A stretch of 64,000 nucleotides of DNA from Papaver somniferum. Lineage: Eukaryota > Streptophyta > Magnoliopsida > Ranunculales > Papaveraceae. The translations under genes and the position numbers were made by a program. The notes beneath the pieces are model-generated. The model was not told the origin of the DNA and made no database searches. It saw nothing but the letters and a program-made list of their open reading frames with translations. Of the stretch, positions 47,144 through 58,500 are shown in pieces (positions within the stretch are counted from its first letter, which is position 1; the number at the start of each line of letters is the position of its first letter). The DNA is taken from contig NC_039362.1 of assembly GCF_003573695.1 (NCBI RefSeq), positions 176,895,690-176,959,689 on the forward strand. The letters run 5' to 3'.

Positions 47144-49843
47144 ATGCCTCCAAGTGGCCATAAACATGAAAATAACTTAAAAGACGTTCAAAAAGATCTT
47201 GCATAAAATGGTTTCACACTTTCTACCATTCCTGGTGAAAGTGCCAAGTCAATTCTTTCTATCAAACTTTTTTCTGATCAATATTGTGATGATCAATCAA
47301 TCATAATTTCGCTAGGTCAAATTCTCGTAGGTATTCCCATTCCTCTTTACGACCCAGATATCCCTCTATTCTATGAAATTCTTGGTCATTCGGGATTTTC
47401 ACGAGCTATCTTCCAGATGAGTGGGGATTGCATCCGTCTGATGCTAGAGTTCGCTAATCGTGGTGCTGGTAAAGGATCTTTGTACTCCAAAGAATTTAGG
47501 GATCCTAAATTCGCATACTTAGAAATAATTGCTGAGAAATATACAGTAGCGAGATTCTTTGAAAATTATGAATTGATCTCCACGAAGAAAGAGAATACTC
47601 GCTGGGGTATTCGTTTGAAAAGGAAAGATAACATTGATGAGGCGAAAATACTTATGCAAGATATTGATTGGCATTCTGATAAGAACACAACTCCTCGCCA
47701 ATCCAAAGATGATAAGTGGTGTGTTTTTCCCTTGATGCTAAAAGGGCCTTATATTGCTGGATCAAATATTCTTCCTGAGAATCTCGCTACCTATCAACCT
47801 TGGGTATTCGTTTGGCCCGAGAAAGATAAATAGGTATGTTTCTTTCAGTTTTGCTCACTTTATATTTCTTTATTTGTCTTTACTCTTTTGTTCGCTGACC
47901 CTTGCGATATTCTACAGATCCAAAAACTGAAAGATAGTTACAACATGACTGGGAGAGCTAGTACCTTGTTAGCTCTTCGCTCATATACAGATGAGGTAAG
48001 AAATTTCTCTCTTATGATTTTAAACAGTATACTGTTGCTTCCCTTTCTTATTTCTATCTGTGTGTGAAGATTATTGCTGAAATAGAAGAACCTGCTAATG
48101 TTGCGAAGACTGGTGATAAAAGCAAAGGTGCTCTTCACAGAGAAAAACCAACTGTTCCTCCTTCAAAGAAAAGGAAAGTTTGTTCTTCTTCTCCTTCAAA
48201 TATTCCTTCTCATGAAAATTCTGAAAGTGACAAGGATGATGAGGACAATGATGATCTTGCCGCAAGTGAAGATTTTCCGCCTGAATCTTCTATGGCTAAG
48301 CTCTCTGGCCTCTTTTCTGATTCTCTGCAAGTAATGGGAGATAGCCAATTCGCTAATACCTGCAAAGCTCTCGCTACAATTTGCGATGTCCCTTTGCTGG
48401 ATGGTGATAGTTCTCTTCGTGGAGTTTCTAGATCAGTGACTCCCGACTTCTTGCATTCTCTAATAGTCTGGTATACTTTCATCCTTTTACTTCTTCATTG
48501 TCATAACTCAAAATTTCTTTCTATATTAATATTTTTTATATTTTCTCGCAGGCTGGAAAAGCTTTTTGCTGTTGCCTCAGATCTAGAGAGGAGACGCGAA
48601 AATCTTGAAAAGAAGAATCTTCAATTTCGCACAAAGAATGAAGAATTGGAAGCTGAAGTTAAAGGTCTTCGCGAGAAAAATAGACAACTAGAAATTGATT
48701 CTTCTTCGTATAAGAACAAAATCTCTAGTCTTCAGCAAGCTAATAATCAGCTTTACGGTATGTTACTTTTCTCTTTTCCCTTCATTCATCTGTTGTTTTA
48801 TCTTATTTAAATGATCCTTTTTGCAGACATTTATGGTCTTTCTGATGAAGAACCCTTCTTCGTTCATTTCCTAATGCCTTGGATAATGATACCCTTCTTG
48901 AGCGTCTTAATAATTCCTTAAATAGTTTCTCAAATGATAGAATTTCATCTCTTTCTCTAATGAGCTTAGATCTAAATTTCGCCTCTTAGAAATTGACCAT
49001 AGATCTAGTTTAGGCTTAGCCAACCGATTTAAGCGTCTCTTTCTTGATTCTAAAGAGAAAACCAATGAGTTAAGAACCAAAATTAGCGGTCTCATAGATG
49101 ATAAGGATCGCATCTCTGATCAAGGTGCTAAGGCTTTGGCGAAATTCCAAGAGACTCTTCTTGAAGTTCAACTTGAACGAGATGAAGCTAACCGCAAGAA
49201 CATCGAACTCTGCGAAAGGGAAAATCAAATTCGTTCTCGTCTTCTTATAAGTAATGAGGATGAATTTGTTTGGGCTGCGAAAATCTTAGATGATGCCAGA
49301 AAAGATTTAGGTGTAAATGTTAGTCTCCAAGTTGAGCATACACCTTGATTAGAGATATGATTTCTGACAGAGAAGGTTACTAACTGCTCTTCTTTACTAA
49401 TCTTTTGCTTCTTATGAATTTTCATCAAGTTAATAATTGATTGTCTTTTGCTCGCAGATTCTGAAAGTAGATATCGTGAAAAGATTGAGGAACTCGAAGC
49501 TGAAAAGGAGGAACTCGCAAAGAATCTTTCTTCTCGCAACGACAAGTATTCTAGATTAAAGAATCAAATCAAGATCACTGTTGCGAATTTTAAGAATGAT
49601 GCTATGCATTTTCGCAATCAAACTATCCAAATGGTTTGTGACGATCATAATATCCCTCATTCTGATTATCCTTGTCTCTTGGAAGAGATCCCACAGAATA
49701 CTCCCAGTCTGATTATTTCTGATAGCGAAGCTGATGATGAAGAATCTGATGGTGATGAAGGTTCTGATGGTGATGAAGATTCTGACGCAGACGAAGAAGG
49801 GAACAAGTCTGATGAAGATAATGAAGGATCAACTAAGAAGTAG
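47144..49843 (+). pseudogene. Antisense accessory gene of element C (most complete copy)
   Basis: Starts MPPSG at 47144, matching A's MPPAG. Exon 1 (47144-47833) has one early stop, then IISLGQILVGIPIPLYDPD, PLFYEIL, MSGDCIRLMLEF, RWGIRLKRKD and YQPWVFVWPEK, with a TAG abutting a GTATGT donor. Exon 2 is 47919-47995. Exon 3 (48070-48470) holds PPSKKRKV (NLS-like), a long acidic stretch and SSMAKLSGLFSDSLQVM. Exon 4 (48552-48757) is coiled coil. 48827-49348 contains RFKRLFLDSKEK and FQETLLEVQLERDEANRK (frame breaks). The last exon (49459-49843) starts as coiled coil and ends with about 45 mostly Asp/Glu/Ser residues. Plausible nuclear or chromatin-associated coiled-coil protein; function unknown. 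Possibly related to the putative gypsy-type transposon (PF04195-like) domain. Confidence 0.82.
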
Positions 49844-50219
49844 TCTTTGTTTCTTTCTTTGATTCTCTGTAATACTTGTACATTTATTCCTTCTTTCTGT
49901 ATATTTGTGTTTCTTTCATTTTGACCTGCATTCATTAAAACAATTCTTCCTTGCAATACAGTTAATCAATATAATCATTAATTTTTGAATCTTTGAGTAA
50001 ATCTATCATATGGAGACAAATAATTTTCTAATTTCATTCATTCCCATACTTGCCTCTGTTATTTGTATCCAAATGAGAGATTTTATAAATTTTTCTTATT
50101 TTATGCCTCAATTTCGCAGTTAATTATGTATAATTTCGCAATCTTATGCGAAGTGAATTTTGATTCTTTTCAAAATCTCATTCCTGTGTGGTCTTATTTT
50201 GCCTTCCTAATTAAAGGTC

Positions 50220-50575
50220 TTATTATGCCACCTCTTGTCATTGCGACAAAATCGCAGGACGTCCTTGCACTTTCATGCAAAAACCCATTGATCTTGCCTT
50301 AATTTTCTTTTGTATTGTGGCCTCTTCAGGAATGTTGCGACAATATGACAGGCCTAAATATTCTTGCGAAAATAAAGCCCCATGACATTGCCGTCTTGCG
50401 ACGAAATCGCAGGACGTCTTCGCACTTTCATGCGAAAACCCATTGATCTCGTCTTATTTTTTTTGTATTATTGCCTCTTCAGGATTGTTGCACAAATATG
50501 ACAAGCCTTAATACCCTTGCGAATAAAAAGCCTCATGACATTTGCGTCTTAAGACACTTATCAGCTCCCTAATGG
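50220..50575. repeat. Tandem duplication, period about 155 bp, in C
   Basis: GCGAC(A/G)AAATCGCAGGACGT at 50243 and 50398 starts two copies that both continue through CACTTTCATGC, CCCATTGATCT, GCCTCTTCAGGA and ATATGACA(A/G)GCCT. Confidence 0.85.
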
Positions 50576-51005
50576 AGGGTGCCGCCCTTATCTCCCCCTG
50601 GTTGCCCCTTCAAGGAGGCGTACTTCTACCATACAAGGTTAGCTCCTCCCATCCAGTCTTAACAACAACCAGTTGTTTTCGCAGCCTCTTATCCCTTTTA
50701 CCTATAGGGCTTATGGTTACGAGACTGCACCCTAAGTGGGGTTTTCTTCAGGCCGAGTGCAGTATAAGCCAAGACTTGTCAAGAATGGAAAGTACGCTTC
50801 AAACGTCCCTGGCACTCTTGACTCAACCGTGTACCTCGGCGCCTTGATCAGATCTGCACTCCTTGGGAGAGTCCTTATTACCTTAGTCCCAACCTAAGTC
50901 ATATGCTTAAGCTGAGAATCCAAGGTGCCTCTCCCGGATGGGCTTTATTGACCCCAAATCTCCATGACTCAGGTTCCGGTGGCGGTGTAGCCTTTCCCTG
51001 AGCCA
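50490..51005 (-). other. Conserved non-coding block between gag and antisense gene (C)
   Basis: Counterpart of 33747-34228 in A, in the same place and orientation relative to gag. It shares the identical ACACGGTTGAGTCAAGAGTG and CCCACTTAGGGTGC runs although LTRs and spacers differ. No coding frame is shared. Confidence 0.75.
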
Positions 51006-51528
51006 TGCAACAGGTACCCCCTTATATGACGTACTTTAGGTCTTACATTTGCCTCTTGCGAAATTGTATTCGCGAACTAGGGTGTACGCCATAAAGGTTC
51101 GCCTCTTTTCTTTTGTCATTTTTCTCTGATTATCTTCTGTAAAATTCATTATCTCTGCGAGAGTCTCGTATATCATCATATTGTATTTGCATTTCGCAAT
51201 CTCAATTTTGTCATTCAATAAAATGTATTTTGAGAATTTTACTTATTGCGAGAGTGTCGCAACAACTTAATCATTCATACATTTCTGTTTTTATTACCTT
51301 TGCCATCCTCTGCTTCTTATTATTTTTACTACTGCTTCCTTGGTAGTGGTATGTTCATCATTTTATTCTGAGCTAGCATTAGTTTCGCAATCTTTCTTCT
51401 TTTCTTTCGATTGCATCCACCATCAACCTCTCACTTCTCGTGTATCTTTGATTTTGTGTCGCCAGTTTTCCTTCTTGTTTGCTCTTCCTTCGCAAGATTC
51501 TATCTCAGTTTCGTAACACCTCTTTCCT

Positions 51529-54500
51529 TCAACCCAATCCCTTTATGATTCCTACACCACTGGGGTGAGGGAATTTGATGCACTGGTGGAAAGTTGAAGC
51601 TACACCTAGAATCCCATGTAGCCAAGGTCGACCAATTAACGCATTGTAGGGTGATTCTACATCAACGACACAGAATAAGATTTCGGAAGATATTCCCTTC
51701 AATGGAATTCGCATAGTAACCTCCCCTTTAGGCTTGTTAGCAGTACCATTAAAACCATATATCTTATATGTTGATGGTATAAGATCATCATCTCTTCCTC
51801 CCATAGTTTTATAAGTATGATAAAATAAGATGTTCACAGAGCTTCCAGTATCGATTAGAATTCTATTAATTGCCCATGAATCTTCAGCTTCATCATCCTC
51901 ATCTTCTTTCGGTTGGATTAATTTCTAATTTTACTACCAATGGATTATCATGCACCTCTTCACCTTCGGGAATTTCTTCTGCGGTAAAAGAAATGATCTG
52001 TTTCTGCCATTCCTCTAGTGGCGAGATTTTCGCAATATTCATAATTTCTCTTCCATCGTTATCTCTTGCGAACACTCTACTCAAAACATTGTCATGAAAA
52101 TCTTCAATTGTCTTATATGAATGTATATAGAGTGACAGAATAGATTCTTTGCTTTTGCACCAACTTCTATGAAGAATGTTTCCTTCTTTTTCATCGTGTT
52201 TACTTTGTGATGCTCTGGTGGTGGTGGCAATGGTTGAGATTGTGGGTGCCCTACCAAAAAGTGGTTTAGTTTTCCTTGATCTATCATTCTCAAAATAATT
52301 CTTTTTACATTTCTGCAATCATTTGTTGTATGTCCATGAAAATGATGATAAGAAACAAAACTCATGGCTTCTGTGGTTTGGAGGTGGTTCCGTTCCCATG
52401 TTCCATGGTGTTGGTATATTCTCCATCAAAATTATAGCTTCCCATATTTTCTCCACACTTGCATTTAGAGGTGGCATCTTGATTTCTTCCCATACTACCT
52501 TGTGACCTCCTTGTCCTCTATTATAGTTTTGTCTTTGACCTCCATAAGTTTCTTGTGGTTGATCGAGTCTTTGAATCTTGTTATTTCCACCACGATTGTA
52601 GAAATTTCTTTCTCTTTCATACTCTCTTGATCTCGGCTTCCCATAGCCAAGTTTCTGTTGATTGTTACCCGTCACCTTCTCTTGTTGTACTTGCGAAGTA
52701 TTCGCTACTGTGTTTATTAGCTTGGGTAATAAGCTTGCATTCGCTGTTTGTGAGCTGGTGTTCGCAACTGGATATGATTCCATTTCATTTTGCCTTTCCT
52801 CTAGAGCAATGTATTCTTCTTGAAGTTCTCGCAATTCAGTCATTGTGATCGTATTCTTGACTCTGAAAATTTGGACATACAATAGGTTTGTTGCAAACAT
52901 AGCATTGATAAATGATAATATAAGATATCTTCATCTACACGGCCAGCCATTTCGCTACACATAGTTCTCCATCTTTTAGTCAGGTGCTTCAAACTTTCGC
53001 CAATCCTGTTTTAATCCAAACACATCTTCTATACCAGGTCGCGAAGAATTATTACTTATATATGCCCCTAGGAATGTAGTCTGCAAATGATTGAAGGATG
53101 TTATTGTATTCTTTGGTAGACCTTCAAACCATTTTAACGCCTCCTGTTAAGCTGGATGCGAAATATTTGCACAATACACATCATGATTTTCCCATTGCAA
53201 CATGCACCTCACATAGGCTTTAATGTGTTGAATTGCACAAGTTGTTCCATCAAAAATGCTGGTTAATGCGGGAAATTGCATTTCGGTGGTATTCCTCCTA
53301 ATTGTACTTCCCTTGTAAATGGAGTTTTCGCAGCTTCTTCTATGCTTCATCCAATTGTCTTCTGCCTACTTCTCCTCTATTATTTAGCATTCCTCTCATT
53401 TCTTCTAATTCTTTCAAGATTTGTTTATTTACACCTGAATTTTGATCCATTGGTCTTTTTAATTTCGCCTCTCTTCTTCTGCGTTCATGTCTTTCTTCTC
53501 TCGCGAAATTTTGCATTTCTTCTTCATTATCCTCATCTCGTCTTCTTCTGCGAGTTTCTTCTTCATCTCTATCTTGAATTCGCAATGATTATGTCTTTCA
53601 TTTTCCCCTTCATGATTTTGTTCATTTCTTATATTCCATTCGCTGCCTTTCAGCCATCCTCTTATTCTATCTCTTCATTGATATTACCGTTATTCCGGTT
53701 TTGTGTACGCCTTCTTTCTCGATTGTCGTGATTGTTCTGGCGAATTGTCTCCTGAAGCTCTTGTTCTTCCATTTCCGCTCTCAATCTTTCACGTTCGCAG
53801 ATTAAACGTGCTTGTTCAGCATAATGTCTTTCAATTTCTTCTTCAATCGTCTGTTGATTTCTTTGAGTTTCTCTTTCATGTAAAATTCTTCTTCCTTCCT
53901 CTCGATTTCCTTCGCCATCTTGGTCATTTCGTCCCTGACGTTGTCCGTTCTCTTGATTTCTACCATTTTTCCCATCATCAAAAGTTTCATTTTGTGGAAC
54001 GTAACGATCATCAGCTCTTTCTCTATTTTCGCGATATTCTTCATTAGGATTTGATATTTCTTCTTGAATATTGTTTCCAGCATTGATTGTGGGTGAGTTT
54101 CGCCTCATTTGTCTTCTATTCGATCTTGAATATGATTTTGTAATACTTCTCGATCTTCTATTCTGTAGTCTTATATTTTCCATCCTCGTGCCTCAGCTCT
54201 TCTTTCTTCATGTACTCTTTGTCTCAACATTTCTAACGCTCCAATTTACTCATCTCCATGAATTATTCCTTCATATGCTTCTTGATTTCTCTCTTCCTGT
54301 CTATGGTCTCTATTTTGTTGCTCTTCTTCTACTTCTTCTGCCGAATTTGATTGCCAAGTGTGTGTACTCACCCTATCATAATCTGTATTCCTCCCTTGTA
54401 CTAGTGTTTGTTGAATTGGTGGTTGAATTTGATTTTCTCTATTACTTCTCATTCCAGTAGATTCTCCCATTTCACTTCTTTCTCTTCCAGCAATTCTCTT

Positions 54501-54551
54501 GCTTCTTCTAACAGTAGTCGGTTGTTCGGATGTATTTCTTCTCCTAGCCAT
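51529..54551 (-). pseudogene. gag-protease unit of element C
   Basis: ATG at 54551 (MARRRN, then RRSKRIAGRERSE). Stops and shifts occur along it. Gag core near 53350-52950 (IFDGTTCAIQHIKAY) and 52900-52319; knuckle-like HHFHGHTTNDC at about 52350; protease region with an intact ILIDTGSSVNIL (DTG at 51844-51852), KTMG, YKIYGFNGTANKPKGEV and ESPYNALIGRPWLHGILGVA, ending GVGIIKG then a stop. RT, RNase H and integrase core are missing; residual homology to A's spacer (RSERLMVDA, compare RGERLTVDV) follows the stop. Non-autonomous. Confidence 0.83.
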
Positions 54552-54666
54552 TTCTTCAATGTTAACAAATTGCAAGAAATTATGTAAAATTGTTAATCAA
54601 TCACTCTAAATCTTCAAAAATCTCAATATTAATCTTCAATTTTTTCTAGAATAATCTTCAATATGG

Positions 54667-54687
54667 TCCCTGTTTCTAGCGCCATTA
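54667..54687 (-). other. PBS of element C
   Basis: Minus strand TGGCGCTAGAAACAGGGACC begins three bases after the LTR end. Similar TGGCGC-type PBS sequences occur in plant gypsy elements; B has TGTCGCTAGAAGG at the same place. Confidence 0.75.
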
Positions 54688-55153
54688 TGTAGTTGCAGGA
54701 AATCCTACACTACACCCCTCATATGATTTCATTATTATTCAACTCATTCTTAGATTTACACTCTTAATTTTATTGATAAATCTTTGAATATTCTTACAAG
54801 AAAATATAAAGGAATCAAGAATGATCTCTGCTCTAGACTTTCTCTCTCCTATTTACTTGTTTCTTACTCAAAAAAGATCTCCCCCTCTCCTTTAAAACTG
54901 AACGACTATTTATAGGGAAATACATAGTGGATGACAGCTAATATGTCCTTTATTTTCGAATATAACTTGCGATATTCTCGCAACCTTACAAATGTTAGTC
55001 TTGCAAACTCTCTAATTTTCGCAGGACCATCACATCTTTCTCATGATTTTAGATGACGTCGTTTATTATATCATTTCTGAAATTGTTCTGCGACGCTGTT
55101 GTGTTGTTGATAATTTCGCTAAAATATTATTTTTGCGAGATTCTGATCCTACA
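54688..55153 (-). repeat. Right LTR of element C (466 bp)
   Basis: 5' LTR by orientation; followed by TSD TGATT (55154-55158). About nine differences from the left LTR in the first 150 bases by hand count. Confidence 0.93.
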
Positions 55154-55511
55154 TGATTCATTCTTCATAATGGAAACTTCATAGTTTTTGAAAACACTCT
55201 CAATTGTATAATCAGCGGGATTAATTTCTCTATGGGCGTGTTCGGGTTTTCTTACTTCTATTGGGTAAATAGATTCCAACCCTGCCGCACGACGAGTGAA
55301 CTCCATGACTATCCTGATACAGTCACCACTCAATTGATATCTTTCGGGCGAAAATCTCGCATCAGAAAGAATCTTATAGAATAGAGGGGTTTGAGGATTA
55401 TAAAGGGAAACAGGAAGACCAACGAGAAGTTTTCCAACTGAAATAATAATTTTTTGGTCATTCCACTCATCGAGTGAAAACCACTCAGGGCCAAGTGAAG
55501 AAGAAGGTTTT

Positions 55512-58500
55512 TGAAAAAGTGGGGGTACAACAACCACACCCAATATTTCGCTTAGCAATTTGTATGGACAAACTCCAATATTCTTTCTAGAGAATCTACT
55601 AGACAGTCAGACTTAATCTAGATAAAAAAGTATATCAAAGAGTTTATATCCCAATCTCTCGATTTGATATATACTCAAGCAAATAGAAATCTGCGAGTCT
55701 TTATCAAATACTAGAGAGATAACTTGGATGGTACCAAATGTTAGAGCACTGCTCGGTCAAACTTGCATGCGTTGCTATCTCAAGCATGTTTGTCAATGTT
55801 AGCGATCAAAACTATAAGTCTTGATTTCTAGTCTGTTATAGCTAAGTCTCGGACGAGGATAGTAAGTGTAGTTTAGCTCAAGGAATTCATGGCGATTCAT
55901 CATACAAGTAGAAGATCTACTCAAGAAACCGGTGGAACTTCTCGACAAAAAGGTATGTGGAGACTTGAACTTATCTGTCACTCAAAAGTCTATCTATTTT
56001 ATCTCCTACTCTTTGAGACAAAAGTCGTATGCTATATATATATATAGACTAGATCATACACATTTGGTATTTCGAGCCGAGTATACCTCACCTATCTATA
56101 TCTCGAAATATGTGTTGGTAAGCTTTTCGCTTCTACCAAGTTTATCTTTACCTAGTGACGAAAGTCATGAATGTTTCAATCACTTTGAAAATTACTTTGA
56201 CGAGAAATAGTGTAACAACTATATAACGTCCTCTAAGAATGTTTCAATGACTGGAATGAGAGTTTAGATTACATAACCAATGGATTCCTTGAACCGAAGT
56301 TTTTGAACATTGTTGATCAAGAGAACCGGAAGTATGGCAAGTGCCAAGTCGGCGAACTCAGTCCGCGAACTGCCGAAGTTCTCAAACCCGAGAATTTCTG
56401 CTGGAGTTGACAAACTACTTGCGTGAGCCAAGTCCGCGAACCGGCGTAGTTCTCGAACACGAGAATTTCTGCTGGAGTTTGTAAACTCTATCCAGTGTCT
56501 TAATTCCGCGAACTTGAGAAGCTTATATATCTAAAGATGATTTCTGAACTTAATCTTAAAAGACTAAGGAATGCATTTGCAAACCATGGCTATTAAAGTT
56601 CATGAACCTATTCGAGTGAATCAAATCATCTTTGTTTCAATTGTGTCTTGTGTAGTTATATAAGACTTCCTTGCAATTGAACAACTCTCTTAACTAGTTC
56701 ATTTGAGTCAATTGAACTAGTTATGGTGAAGAAGAACATGGTTGGTATGAAATACTCATATGGTTAACCTCTTTGGGTAGACTATTGTTGAACCAACAAT
56801 GTACACGTTTGGGTGCGGTTAACAAACCCAGAATCGTACAATCATTTGTGTATGACAAGCTAAATTATCGATCTAACAGTTGAGAAATATTATCTTGAAT
56901 CTAAATCAGGTTTCCATCTAACGGTGAATATTGATTGCTTTGTAACTAAGGAAAAACCCTGATTTGAAAGGCTATATAAATGAGACATCTATTATTGTGC
57001 AAAACTAATCCCCACACCTTACGTGTGATACTAGTTTGCGTGCTAGATTTGATTCTCCTTTAACCTTTGGTTTTCTTCTTTTAAAACCAGGTTAACGACT
57101 TAGAGAATTCATTGGGATTGTGAAGCCAGACCGATACTACTTTTATCGTAGTTATGTGATCTGATCTTGCATCTTCTATCGTAACAGTACAATAATATTG
57201 ATTGGCTTGAGATCGTGAGAGTTCTCCGATAGGCAAGATATAAAAAGTAATCACAAACACCTTCGTCTCATCGTTTGTGATTCCACGACATCTTGTTTTG
57301 CTACCATACGATTAAGATTGTTGTGAGGTGATTGACCAATCTAGGCTGTTCTTCGGGAATATAAGACCGGATTATAAATTGGTTCCTGTTCACCTTGATT
57401 ATTATCAAAAGAAGAAACAAAAACTTTTAGGGTTTTTCTGTGGGAGACAGATTGATCCTTTGATAGACTTGTCTGTGTGAGACAGATTTGTTTATTGTTA
57501 AAGCCTGCGATTTTGGGTCGTAGCAACTCTTAGTTGTGGGTGAGATCAGCTAAGGGAATCAAGTGCGCAGTATCCTGCTGGGATCAGAGGCGTAGGGAGT
57601 ACAACTGTACCTTAGATCAGTGGGACACTGATTGGGGTTCAACTATAGTCCAGTCCGAAGTTAGCTTGGAACAGGCTAGTGTCTGTAGCGTCTTAATACA
57701 GTGTGTATTCAATATGGACTAGGTCTCGGGGTTTTTCTGCATTTGCGGTTTCCTCGTTAACAAAATTCTGGTGTATGTGTTATTTATATTTCCGCATTAT
57801 ATTTGTTATATAATTGAAATAATACAAGTTGTGCGTTTGAATCAATCGATTGGAAATCCGACCTTTGGTTGTTGATTGATATTGATTGATCCTTGGACAC
57901 TGGTCTTTGGTACCGTCCAAGTTATTCATTGTGTTTGATTATAGACTCGCTGATTTCTATTAGCTTGAGTGAATCAAAAAAAGAGAGAGATATTAACTCC
58001 TCGAGATACTTTTACCTAGATTGAGTCTGACTGTCTAGTTGATTCTCTAGAAAGTGTTTTGGAGTTAGTCCATACAGTTTGCTAAGCGAAATATTGGATG
58101 GTGTTGTTAGACCCCCGCTTTTTCACCAAAGACCAATATCCAACTGTCAATCAATTTAAATCAACAATCAAAAGGTTGGATATTCTAATTGATTGAACAA
58201 CGCACAACCTATGATATTTCAATTATATAAAAAAAATATAATGCGGAAAAGAAATAACACAGACACCAGAATTTTGTTAACGAGGAAACCGCAAATGCAG
58301 AAAAACCCCGGGACCTAGTCCAGATTGAACATACACTGTATTAAGCCGCTACAGACACTAGCCTACTCCAAACTAATTTCGGTCTGGACTATAGTTGAAC
58401 CCTAATCAATCTCACACTGATCCAAGGTACAGTTATGCTCCTACGCCTCTGATCCCAGCAGGATGCTACGTACTTGATTCCCTTAGCTGATCTCACCCAC

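Larger units (their letters stand above)
46307..55153 (-). mobile_element. LTR retrotransposon C (gypsy-type, non-autonomous), relative of A
   Basis: LTRs 46307-46777 and 54688-55153, plus-strand ends TGTA(A/G)TTGCAGG and GATCCTACA. TSD TGATT at 46302-46306 and 55154-55158. Minus orientation: the PBS TGGCGCTAGAAACAGGGACC reads off the right LTR and TATAAATA on the minus strand sits in both LTRs. Interior: gag-protease on the minus strand (54551-51529), conserved non-coding block (51005-50490), antisense accessory gene on the plus strand (47144-49843). Same gene plan as A but with an unrelated-looking LTR. No RT or integrase core. Inserted into an exon of A's antisense gene. Confidence 0.94.

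Noticed and set aside
53276..54460. Plus-strand hydrophobic ORFs opposite C's gag (53276-53731, 53703-54047, 54071-54460)
   Set aside because: Mirror translations of the Arg/Glu-rich gag strand; no signal of their own.
56036..56046. (TA)n run as a regulatory element
   Set aside because: Short AT dinucleotide run inside solo LTR F; most likely simple slippage.
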